Part shown: piece after piece, positions 33,885 through 40,930 of the stretch
Position numbering within the stretch: position 1 is the first letter of the stretch
Layout: every line of letters starts with the position of its first letter
DNA from: Candidatus Bathyarchaeota archaeon
Lineage (GTDB): Archaea > Thermoproteota > Bathyarchaeia > Bathyarchaeales > Bathycorpusculaceae
Assembly: GCA_016927895.1 (NCBI GenBank)
Contig: JAFGLT010000026.1
Span: 1 to 49,341, forward strand
Direction: 5' to 3'
Length of the DNA: 49,341 nt
Notes under the pieces: generated by a model
What the model was told of the DNA's origin: nothing
The model's input: the letters and a program-made list of their open reading frames with translations, nothing else
Databases searched by the model: none
Program-made: the position numbers and the translations under genes

Positions 33885-35111
33885 TTAGACTGGCAACAGT
33901 TTCTGAGCTACCTTACGATATGTTTTGAAGGATTTGTTGCTTCTCGCATTTTTACGTAAGTAATGCAAAGTGCTCTTGCCAATTCCCAATTCCCTAGCTT
34001 CTTTCTCGGTTAATTCCATAATCCTTTTCCTTAGACCCAGCGTGTCATTGCGTTCTAATTTGAGGGGTGATTCTGCGAAATCAATTTTCTTTGTTTTTCC
34101 CGAAAGATAACGAGATAGTTCTTGAGTTTTTCGAAGTATAATTGTATCCCACTTGCAAACTCCGCCTTTGTATTTGGCACCGCTATTGAACTTTTCTTGA
34201 AATAGTTTTAGAAAGCGTCTCTTTGCTTCAACTTCTATGCGGTATCTGTAATCATTGCCAAAGAAGTAGAAGTCTTTAAGGTCAAGTACTCCGGATTCAA
34301 ATGCTTCCAATGTGGTTATGTCAGCTATCCATCTGAAAGGCTCTTGCAAGTCGTAGACCAGTGATTGCTTTGTTTGATAGTCGCTGTACTTGTGCAAGAA
34401 GCCTATTGAGGGTTCTAGTCCTACGGTGTTTATGGCTTTTCTGCAGTATCCTTCAAGCACTCCGTAGGCGTAATTTAGTGTTAGATTGATCGGATCTACT
34501 GCGTTGTTGTTGTGGCTTCCGGTGGTTCTGCCGTCAAAGGTGAAGCATTCGGGTATTGTTGATTTTATGGCTTGCCAGTATCTTAGAGCTACTCTTCCTT
34601 CTGCTGTTCGAATTTGGCTTACTGTTTTTGCTTTGAAGAGGGATAGGGTTTCTGCTTGTGCCCTTTTTTGGTGTTCTGTTATGTCGTATCGTTCTGCAAG
34701 CCAGTCAAGAACTTGCAGACTTCTTATTATTTTAGCTTGGATGAGAGCTTTAGCTACAATGAAACGCGTAGTTCTATCGAAAGCTAATTTGATTTGAGAT
34801 AGTTTGACATCTACTTTGACCGGTGTTGGAGGGAGTATATTCGATAAAACTGTACCGTCGAAGTCCATGACAAAGACTGGAATGTTATTTTTGGAAAGCC
34901 AGTGAAACGCTTGCAATGAGATGTATCCACTGTGACCATCGATTATTATGGAGTCATAAGGAATTTTTCGTGGCGAAAATTCGTGGGTTTCTTGTTTACT
35001 TGTGTGTTTATTTCGCCCATTAGTTATGGTGAGTAATGAAAGTCTTTTCAGGTTCTTTGTATTAATTTTAATCCCGTATCCATCTAAGTATAGTATGTTC
35101 AAACCTCTCAC
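33885..35111 (-). CDS. cas1: casposase (Cas1 integrase)
   Basis: 408-aa Cas1 with every catalytic position intact: E171 in AEGRVALRYW, H240 in IGFLHKYSDY, and D254/E257 in VYDLQEPFR. The N-terminal beta domain starts LNILYLDGYG. After the core there is an extra C-terminal helix-turn-helix (EKEARELGIGKSTLHYLR), the extension expected in casposases and some CRISPR Cas1 proteins. No cas2, other cas genes or CRISPR repeats are in the window, and the gene lies between inverted repeats. It would insert the element's ends into the tRNA-Pro target by transesterification. The start is GTG 35111; a TTG three codons later with GAGAGG upstream is equally possible. Confidence 0.93.
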   Translation of the reverse strand: MRGLNILYLDGYGIKINTKNLKRLSLLTITNGRNKHTSKQETHEFSPRKIPYDSIIIDGHSGYISLQAFHWLSKNNIPVFVMDFDGTVLSNILPPTPVKVDVKLSQIKLAFDRTTRFIVAKALIQAKIIRSLQVLDWLAERYDITEHQKRAQAETLSLFKAKTVSQIRTAEGRVALRYWQAIKSTIPECFTFDGRTTGSHNNNAVDPINLTLNYAYGVLEGYCRKAINTVGLEPSIGFLHKYSDYQTKQSLVYDLQEPFRWIADITTLEAFESGVLDLKDFYFFGNDYRYRIEVEAKRRFLKLFQEKFNSGAKYKGGVCKWDTIILRKTQELSRYLSGKTKKIDFAESPLKLERNDTLGLRKRIMELTEKEARELGIGKSTLHYLRKNARSNKSFKTYRKVAQKLLPV

Positions 35112-35123
35112 CCCATGTATAGC

Positions 35124-35177
35124 AAGATATACAAGATATCATGATAACTAAATATATAAAGATATACTTGATATCAT
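35124..35177. promoter_or_regulatory. paired operator between cas1 and the RHH gene
   Basis: Two 19-bp direct repeats, AAGATATACAAGATATCAT (35124-35142) and AAGATATACTTGATATCAT (35159-35177), differ by two bases and are spaced 35 bp apart. Between them, AATATATAAA (35151-35160) is a TATA-like element. Repeats in a divergent promoter beside a ribbon-helix-helix gene are typical autoregulation sites. Confidence 0.7.
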
Positions 35178-35193
35178 TAACGAGGTAATTACA

Positions 35194-35337
35194 ATGCCAA
35201 AAAAGAACATTTTTGTAAGAGGAATAGATGAGAAGATTTTTTTGGAATTCAAATCGAAATCAGTTGTTAAGAAAAAAACATTAGGCGAAGCCTTCAATGA
35301 TGCCATGATATTGTGGCTAAAAACAAATTCTAAATAA
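35194..35337 (+). CDS. ribbon-helix-helix (CopG-like) protein, 47 aa
   Basis: Short gene from ATG 35194 with CGAGGTAA 6-12 nt upstream. The product has an N-terminal beta strand KNIFVRGID, then two helices EKIFLEFKSKSVV and TLGEAFNDAMILWLK, as in MetJ/Arc/CopG repressors. It lies right after the second operator repeat, so it probably represses itself and the divergent casposase gene, limiting transposition. This mechanism is inferred from layout. Confidence 0.7.
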   Translation: MPKKNIFVRGIDEKIFLEFKSKSVVKKKTLGEAFNDAMILWLKTNSK

Positions 35338-35358
35338 CATTTTACAAGAAATAATAGT

Positions 35359-36513
35359 TTGGAGGAAGAAGAAATAAAACTTGCTACCAAAGATTTGAAG
35401 TTTGAAGGTTTAAACAGGGGTGAAGTAGTAGACTTTTCAGATGTAGAAAATATTGAGCAGCTAAAAAATGTGATAATCTTAAATTATGTTTTGCTTTGCA
35501 GAAAATGCGCGTCTTCAAAGTTTTGCAAATTTCACGATTCATCTGAGCCTCCGTGTCCCATACTTGAAAAGGTAGTTAACAATTATATTGATATGAATAT
35601 CAAAGCTATTGATACGGAAAATCGATATGAACTTGCCGAGTTTATCAAATCCGTAATTCTTTTAACTAAGATTTTTTATGATTTTGAAAATTGGCGTGGA
35701 ATTTATGTTGAAAAATGGTTTAATTGGTATTTTGAAAGTGCCCATCCTGGAATTAACTCTACATATGCGCATGAATTGTTAGTCGAAATTAGTAAGTTCG
35801 TCAAAGCCTATCGAGTCGTTTCGACAAAAAGGGTAAAAAAGTTTGCGGTTTTGGTTGAAGGGGACTCTGAATATCATGCTTTACCCCAAATATTTTCTGC
35901 ATTGGGCATTACAGGAATTGAATTTGAGAGTGGTAAAAATGCTGTTACTTTCATAAACTTGAGTGGAAAAGATAGCGTGCAAAAGAAAAAAATCGAAACA
36001 GTACTAAAACGATTTCGGGAGAAAGAGACTAGTTATTTTCTAATAATAGATAATGATCCCAAAGTTGCCGAGTATATTGAAGATTTAAAAAGAGCGTGTC
36101 TAATCGAAGAGAATAATTATTTGATTTGGGAAAACAAATTCGAGGATAATTTTGGCGAAAAAGCGATTTGGTCAATTATCAAAGAAGAAGCTAAACTAAA
36201 TGCGAAGCAAATTAATCTTGCTGAATTGAAAAAAGTGAATTCAGAAAAAAACGACGTTGTCAAGTCGCTTGAATACTTACTTCAAAAGAGTGGAATTGAT
36301 TTTCATTACAACAAATACAAGGTAGCAGTAGCAAAAAGATTGGGGAAATGGGTTGCGAGAGAGATTGATCAATCAATGCGCCCAAGTCCGCATGTATACA
36401 ACGGAAACAGAACACCAACTAGCAAGAATTTTCCAGAGTTTGTAAAAATCATAAAGAGAATTACTGATGAGATAAAACGAATAAGTTCAGAATTCCATGT
36501 TGTAAGAACATAA
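35359..36513 (+). CDS. TOPRIM-domain protein of the casposon
   Basis: 384 aa. The N-terminal part has a cysteine/histidine set (C47, C50, C56, H59, C66) that may bind zinc. The TOPRIM core is at ~160-245: VLVEGDSEYHALP gives the catalytic glutamate E168, and FLIIDNDP gives D231 and D233. This resembles the OLD-type TOPRIM nuclease domain without the attached ABC ATPase. The C-terminal ~130 residues are helical and basic. TTG 35359 is the apparent start but GGAGGAAGAAG directly at the start could instead serve as the ribosome-binding site for a later start. It may cut or join DNA during transposition (inference). Confidence 0.7.
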   Translation: MEEEEIKLATKDLKFEGLNRGEVVDFSDVENIEQLKNVIILNYVLLCRKCASSKFCKFHDSSEPPCPILEKVVNNYIDMNIKAIDTENRYELAEFIKSVILLTKIFYDFENWRGIYVEKWFNWYFESAHPGINSTYAHELLVEISKFVKAYRVVSTKRVKKFAVLVEGDSEYHALPQIFSALGITGIEFESGKNAVTFINLSGKDSVQKKKIETVLKRFREKETSYFLIIDNDPKVAEYIEDLKRACLIEENNYLIWENKFEDNFGEKAIWSIIKEEAKLNAKQINLAELKKVNSEKNDVVKSLEYLLQKSGIDFHYNKYKVAVAKRLGKWVAREIDQSMRPSPHVYNGNRTPTSKNFPEFVKIIKRITDEIKRISSEFHVVRT

Positions 36514-36539
36514 AATATTGATTATGAGCGTTTCTTTTT

Positions 36540-36882
36540 GGTTTATTCCTTATTTCGCTTTTTCATTTTTTCTTTTTTCACTTTTCTTTTCCACATGTTT
36601 TCTGTTATATTTCCCTATTATTTCTGAAGCACCGTTTTCATTGTTTCGGTTCTTTTTCCATCTCACACATCTTTTTTCATTGTCTTTTTACATGTTTTTT
36701 CTTCTTGTCTACTTCTGTTTTTACATGTTTTTCGTTTTTCCACATTTAATTCATGGTCTTTTTACCTTTTCCACATATGTCCTTGTTTGTCTTGTTTCCA
36801 TTGTTCTTTTTTTGTCTTGTTTACATTATCTCTTTTCTTCTTGTTCTGTCTACTTTTGTTTCTAAGAGATTCTTGTTTATAG
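36540..36882. other. T+C-rich tract with short reiterated motifs
   Basis: About 340 bp next to the right inverted repeat are strongly pyrimidine-rich on the plus strand. The units TTCCACATGTTTT, TTTACATGTTTTT (twice), TTCCACATTT and TTCCACATATG recur irregularly, between long T runs. A 115-codon frame through it would encode only Phe, Leu, Ser and Cys and is judged spurious. Strand bias plus repeated short motifs could mark a replication or protein-binding region. Confidence 0.5.
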
Positions 36883-36947
36883 AAGGGAAGGTGTGGAAAC
36901 CGTAGGTTTCCGCTTAACAATTAACAATTAGAAACTGTGTGTGTGTG
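36883..36947 (-). repeat. right terminal inverted repeat, 65 bp
   Basis: Perfect inverse of 27934-27998, ending in six TG units directly against the right target-site duplication. Confidence 0.97.
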
Positions 36948-36961
36948 GAAATCGTGGTGGG
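36948..36961. repeat. target-site duplication, right copy (14 bp)
   Basis: GAAATCGTGGTGGG, identical to the left copy. It covers the last three acceptor bases, discriminator and CCA of tRNA-Pro, plus seven bases beyond. Confidence 0.95.
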
Positions 36962-37033
36962 GCCGCTGGGATTTGAACCCAGGTTCTCACGCGCCCCGGG
37001 CGTGAATCTTAGACCAAGCTCGACTACGACCCC
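36955..37033 (-). tRNA. tRNA-Pro (GGG), target of the casposon
   Basis: Cloverleaf on the minus strand: acceptor GGGGTCG pairs with CGGCCCC (one G-U), anticodon stem CACGC/GCGTG with loop CCGGGGC (anticodon GGG), T-arm CTGGG-TTCAAAT-CCCAG, discriminator A and encoded CCA. Position 33 is C where U is nearly universal, and the D-stem has one mismatch, so its performance is worth checking. The element inserted at the very 3' end keeps the mature tRNA sequence complete. Confidence 0.93.
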
Positions 37034-37232
37034 AACCTGCTGGACTACGACCCAATCGTGAAAACTTAGTCATAAACACACTACTTAAGCTTAAGGGTTC
37101 TGGTCTCTCACAGAATACATTAGAAGGCACATCATACAAACTCAGATACCTAAGCAAATGTTGTGACTACTCTCTATCTCTGTTGTTGGTTTAAACCTTT
37201 TTAACCGCTATAAAACTAAAGGATTATTTGAG

Positions 37233-37472
37233 ATGGGAGACCCAAAACAGCCTTGTCCAAGATGTGGTTTTGATTTAGGCAGACTTCTCTATTGTACTCC
37301 ATTGAAAGATATCAAGTTCTTTTGCCCTAACTGTGGCTTGAGGGTTCAGAAAAAGTGTCGGAAATGTGGTAATTGGATGGTAATGGAGGAAGGTATTGTG
37401 GTAAGTGTGGTGGCAGGAATCCTTGTTTCTACCAAACTGAGGTATAGCAATTGGTTTTTGGTATGTTTGTGA
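37233..37472 (+). CDS. zinc-ribbon protein, probably frameshifted
   Basis: 79-aa frame. It begins with CPRCGFDLGRLLYC and FFCPNCGLRVQKKCRKCGNW, giving several C-x2-C knuckles. After the tryptophan the frame continues into a hydrophobic tail with no zinc motif. In another frame the same DNA encodes GGRYCGKCGGRNPCF ending at TAG 37444, which supplies the missing second ribbon. A single-base change near 37380-37390 would join them. So the annotated C-terminus is likely out of frame, either by mutation or sequencing error. Confidence 0.6.
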   Translation: MGDPKQPCPRCGFDLGRLLYCTPLKDIKFFCPNCGLRVQKKCRKCGNWMVMEEGIVVSVVAGILVSTKLRYSNWFLVCL

Positions 37473-37537
37473 AGTGATTATTGTCTACGCATTTACTAAA
37501 AAATATAGATAATTGTTAGCTCCCAACTTTTCTGTCT

Positions 37538-37750
37538 TTAACACACGTAACCTTTATCGTTTGATGAATTTTTGGTTTCAGCTACGGCTGCATAAACCTT
37601 TTCCTCAAAGTTTAAAACTTCATTTAACAGGTTGGGCAATAGGTCCTTTGGTATCTTATACTCTTGGCTAGTATTTCTTCGCCTTTTCCACACAACAAAA
37701 TAAACAACAGCAACTATGGGAATTACCCGGAGAAGATAAAGCATATTCAA
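37538..37750 (-). CDS. small single-pass membrane protein
   Basis: 70 aa. One N-terminal TM helix (LLRVIPIVAVVYFVVW) is followed by the basic stop-transfer KRRRN and a helical cytoplasmic part ending NDKGYVC. No family is recognised. It follows the decayed TspO-like gene on the same strand. Coding status is uncertain. Confidence 0.4.
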   Translation of the reverse strand: MNMLYLLRVIPIVAVVYFVVWKRRRNTSQEYKIPKDLLPNLLNEVLNFEEKVYAAVAETKNSSNDKGYVC

Positions 37751-37793
37751 AGTAACAGCACCTTTTCAGCTTGGATAAAGATAGAAACACAAC

Positions 37794-38150
37794 CTACGCA
37801 ACTATTATAATGATTACTCTTGCATTTGCTGCTGTCATGATATCGCGGTAACCACTTTTTGGTTAACGGCTATGCCAACCGACGTCAAAACAAGCACAAG
37901 ACTGTAAGCAACGTCTTTCCTTGTCGCAATAACGACAAGTTTAATCAGCAAGGCTACTGCAACCAAAATCATAGCCCAAGTTTCACTTCCCAAGCAAAAT
38001 CCGCCCCACCGGGTGGAAAACCAACGCGGAAGCAACATTAGCAATTGAGGCTACAGTGATCCAGCCCAAGGAGACGTAGAAAGGCAAATGCACAACCTTC
38101 CGCAACAAACCAAAAACTTTGCTGACGCCTAATTTTGATTTTGAATTCAT
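37794..38150 (-). pseudogene. decayed TspO/tryptophan-rich sensory-like membrane protein
   Basis: Two reading frames join to give one recognisable protein. From ATG 38150, LPFYVSLGWITVASIANV matches a core strand of the TspO-related family. After V44 (about 38015-38021) the likeness moves to another frame, with TRWGGFCLGSETWAMI and RKDVAYSLVLVLTSVGI. Near 37845 it moves again to MTAANARVIIIIVA ending at 37794. The N-terminal helices of the family are missing. Truncation plus two frameshifts indicates a pseudogene, unless these are assembly errors. Confidence 0.65.
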
Positions 38151-38186
38151 AAACAATATCCACTATTCTCAACCTAAAGCTCCATT

Positions 38187-38591
38187 ATGCACCTAAGCAA
38201 CACAAGAAAAGCTTTATCGCCAGTTATGTCCGGCGGGATTCTGATATGCATAGCAATCGCAGTTGCCTTAGCCACCGTAGCGTGGATGAACGGCTTACCC
38301 AACCCAGACATGCAAACCGAAAACCTGCAGGTCACAAGCCACCAATTAGGACCAAAACTCTCATACGTTGACATCAGCCTACACAACAACGGAACACAAA
38401 GCGCAAAAATAAACAGCATCACAGTTAACTCCCAACCGACCACAGTAGTCTACATCGCTGGGTCAAACCAAATAAACACAGGAGAAACAGCAATCCTACG
38501 AGTAGCAAACACGTTCACCCCAAACGAAACCTACCAGATAGCGCTTCAAACCGTCAAAGGCAGCAAAATCGTTTACACAGTCACAGCATAA
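38187..38591 (+). CDS. archaeal pilin-like protein
   Basis: 134 aa. The N-terminus ALSPVMSGGILICIAIAVAL is the archaeal type IV pilin/archaellin-like domain: a short charged leader (NTRKA), then a hydrophobic helix of ~22 residues. The outside part is a small beta-sandwich with polar repeats (VDISLHNNGTQSAKINSITV). Such proteins are processed by a prepilin peptidase and assembled on the cell surface. It stands alone, with no pilus ATPase nearby. Start ATG 38187. Confidence 0.82.
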   Translation: MHLSNTRKALSPVMSGGILICIAIAVALATVAWMNGLPNPDMQTENLQVTSHQLGPKLSYVDISLHNNGTQSAKINSITVNSQPTTVVYIAGSNQINTGETAILRVANTFTPNETYQIALQTVKGSKIVYTVTA

Positions 38592-38742
38592 CTGACTCCT
38601 CACATCTTCAAAATGAGTAATGTTCTCCCACAAACCTTTTCACCCTTAATGAGAATAACACGCTTTGAACTGCTAGCCACTTTTGCAAGGTAATTCCTAA
38701 ATATCTCTTCTCGCCACAATACTCTGGTTTGAGGAATAAGCT

Positions 38743-39807
38743 ATGGTAGAATTAGATTTCGGTGGCGTGAAAGAAAACGTCATCACAAGAAAAGAGTTCA
38801 CAGTGGAAAAAGCACAACAAATCCTGAAAGACGAAGTCGTCGTCTCACTCGGCTACGGCATCCAAGGTGCAGCCCAATCACTCAACATGAGAGACAACGG
38901 CGTAAAAGTAATCATCGGACAAGAAAGCACAGGCATCTTCAAGAAAGAATGGGATAAAGCAGTAGCAGACAGATGGGTTCCCGGAGAAAACCTCTTCCCG
39001 CTGGAAGAAGCAGCCAAAAAAGGAACCATCAAAATGTTCCTCCTCACCGACTCTGGACAAAAAGCAGTATGGCCAAAAGTAAAAGCTACCCTGAAAAAAG
39101 GTGACGCACTCTACTTCAGCCATGGATTCAGCATAGTCTACAAGGAACAAACTGGAGTCATCCCGCCTGAAGACATAGACGTTATCTTAGTCGCACCAAA
39201 AGGCTCAGGAACCAGCGTCCGCCGCAACTTCGTCGATGGATCAGGCATAAACTGCAGCTTCGCTGTCCACCAGGACGCAACAGGCAAAGCAGAGAATCGC
39301 GCAAAAGCCATGGGCATCGCCATCGGCGGAGGATATCTCTTCCCAACCACTTTCGAGAAAGAAGTCTACAGCGACTTAACAGGAGAACGCGGCACACTCA
39401 TGGGCGCACTAGAAGGCATTCTCGAAGCGCAGTACAACACGCTGCGCTCGCGTGGTCACAGCCCAAGCGAGGCGTTTAACGAAACAGTCGAAGAACTCAC
39501 CCAGAGCCTAATCCGCCTTGTGGATGAGAACGGCATGGATTGGATGTACTGCAACTGCAGCGAAACCGCACGCATCGGCGCACTCCGCTGGAAAGAACGC
39601 TTCCGCAGCGCAACACAACCAGTATTTGACAGCCTCTACGACCTAGTCGCAGCAGGCGAAGAAACACGCATCGTACTCGAAAAAAGCAAAGCACCAGACT
39701 ACAGACAAAAACTCGCTGACGAACTCAACGAGATGGGCAACTCTGAGATGTGGCGTGCAGGAAAAACCGTCCGCTCACTGCGGCCAAAACAACCAAAAAA
39801 AGAGTAA
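38743..39807 (+). CDS. ilvC: ketol-acid reductoisomerase
   Basis: It converts acetolactate or acetohydroxybutyrate to the dihydroxy acid in branched-chain amino-acid synthesis, using Mg2+ and NAD(P)H. The Rossmann motif is GYGIQGAAQS, followed by FSHGFSIVY and VAPKGSGTSVRRNF. The C-terminal knotted domain contains the metal ligands in DLTGERGTLMGALEG and EAQYNTLRS, and the substrate serine in YCNCSETARIGALRW. Length (354 aa) fits the short class I type. ATG 38743. It is monocistronic, with no ilvB, ilvN or leu genes in the window; the TATA-like TAAATATC lies about 45 bp upstream. Confidence 0.95.
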   Translation: MVELDFGGVKENVITRKEFTVEKAQQILKDEVVVSLGYGIQGAAQSLNMRDNGVKVIIGQESTGIFKKEWDKAVADRWVPGENLFPLEEAAKKGTIKMFLLTDSGQKAVWPKVKATLKKGDALYFSHGFSIVYKEQTGVIPPEDIDVILVAPKGSGTSVRRNFVDGSGINCSFAVHQDATGKAENRAKAMGIAIGGGYLFPTTFEKEVYSDLTGERGTLMGALEGILEAQYNTLRSRGHSPSEAFNETVEELTQSLIRLVDENGMDWMYCNCSETARIGALRWKERFRSATQPVFDSLYDLVAAGEETRIVLEKSKAPDYRQKLADELNEMGNSEMWRAGKTVRSLRPKQPKKE

Positions 39808-40047
39808 AAACACTCTTTTCTCCCCCATTTTAGAATTTCTTGTTAGGCATCATTTTTGTTGACTTAGTTTTTACACATCCAAAAAAATGTTTGCTTAAAC
39901 TCTGAACCAGCATATTAGGATCATAATAGAAATTCATTGCAGAAGCCTATAGGGGGTCTACCTCCACCAAAAACGAGGGGGCAGGGTCTGTATTGGCGTT
40001 TTTTGCCGTCAATAGTATGTTGGAAAACGAGTAGAGGGTTGTGTGGT

Positions 40048-40911
40048 TTATTCTTTTGGTTTTGCGTTTTCTGCTGTGGTGTTGAGGCTGAGCATTTGTG
40101 TGTGTGCTTTTCTGATTATGTCTTCTATTGTTTCTTTTGTGGGTATTGTGGCGTTTAGTGAGAGGGCGTAGGCTTCTTTGTGAGCGATTTGTAGTAGTGT
40201 GTTTATGTTTTCTTTTGTTGGGTAGGCTATGGTTAGGGTTAATGCGTAGGCTTCGCCGCTGCTTTGTTGGATGTTTTTCCGTGTTTCTTCTATGTCTAGT
40301 TTGAGTTGGTCTCCGGTTATGATTAGGTCTTCGTCTAGGACTACTTTCATGCTGAGTCCTGCTTCGACTGCTTTGATTCCGAGTTTTGATAGTAGTGCTG
40401 CGAGGCGTTCGTTGATGGGTTCGCCTTTTCTGACTACTAGGGTGTCTTTGCTTACCCAGACGCTTCCGGATTCGATTCTGGTGGGCAGTCCTACGGCGTT
40501 TAGTTGGCTTATTATTGGTCCTGGAGGTTGTCCTGTGCTGCCTTCGGGGATTACTACGTCCATAGCTGCGATGTCGCCTGATTTAGCGGTTGTTTTTACT
40601 TTGCCGCGTTCCAGAAGAAGCGCGAGTTTGAAGGGGTTGATGTCGGTAAATAAGAATAGGTTTGCGCCTTCCAGATACTCATCAAGTTTTTTGAGGTTGT
40701 CATCTTCAAGGCTATCGATTGCGAATTTTGTTAACGTGTTCTTTAGAACGCGCATGTAGACTTTGTCTGCTAGGCTTTTCTTGAGTTCTTGGAGTTGTGC
40801 AGCGCGTACTTTTTGGAGGCTGGCGATGCCTATGTACTTGTATCCTTTGAGTATTTCTTTTATTTGTTCTACTTCGCTGGTTTTTTGTTCTAATACTTGT
40901 TGGGAAGGCAT
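40048..40911 (-). CDS. rpl10: ribosomal protein L10 (P0)
   Basis: 287-aa stalk base protein. The N-terminal rRNA-binding domain holds YKYIGIASLQKVRAAQLQELK and the middle an archaeal P0-specific insertion (GQPPGPIISQLNAVGLPTRI, in parts). The C-terminal region carries the L12-dimer-binding helices EAYALTLTIAYPT and EAYALSLNATIPT. The usual long charged tail ending in a hydrophobic GLFG-type motif is absent; it ends TTAENAKPKE. Start 40911 is 19 bp after rpl1. No rpl12 follows. Confidence 0.95.
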   Translation of the reverse strand: MPSQQVLEQKTSEVEQIKEILKGYKYIGIASLQKVRAAQLQELKKSLADKVYMRVLKNTLTKFAIDSLEDDNLKKLDEYLEGANLFLFTDINPFKLALLLERGKVKTTAKSGDIAAMDVVIPEGSTGQPPGPIISQLNAVGLPTRIESGSVWVSKDTLVVRKGEPINERLAALLSKLGIKAVEAGLSMKVVLDEDLIITGDQLKLDIEETRKNIQQSSGEAYALTLTIAYPTKENINTLLQIAHKEAYALSLNATIPTKETIEDIIRKAHTQMLSLNTTAENAKPKE

Positions 40912-40930
40912 GTTGTGTCACTCTGTTTTG

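Larger units (their letters stand above)
27934..36947. mobile_element. casposon-like element, 9,014 bp, inserted at tRNA-Pro
   Basis: The element is bounded by perfect 65-bp terminal inverted repeats and flanked by a perfect 14-bp direct repeat. It encodes a catalytically complete Cas1 with no cas2 and no CRISPR repeat array in the window. A Cas1 transposase, a 14-bp duplication and insertion at the 3' end of a tRNA gene are the defining traits of casposons. It carries eleven genes or so, in several divergent and convergent blocks, and is visibly more AT-rich than its surroundings. Known casposons also carry a family B DNA polymerase; none is present here, while an AAA+ ATPase, a PD-(D/E)XK protein, a HEPN-like protein and a TOPRIM protein are. 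Confidence 0.92.

Noticed and set aside
33885-35111. Cas1 as part of an ordinary CRISPR-Cas locus
   Set aside because: No cas2 or other cas genes and no regularly spaced repeats occur in the window; the gene lies inside inverted repeats with a target duplication.
36518-36865. 115-codon frame encoding a Phe/Leu/Ser/Cys-rich membrane protein
   Set aside because: The frame is a by-product of a T+C-rich tract with short repeats; no charged loops, motif or family is visible.
39808-40047. Search for rpl12 between rpl10 and ilvC
   Set aside because: Only 240 bp are present and no frame encodes an alanine-rich L12-like protein.
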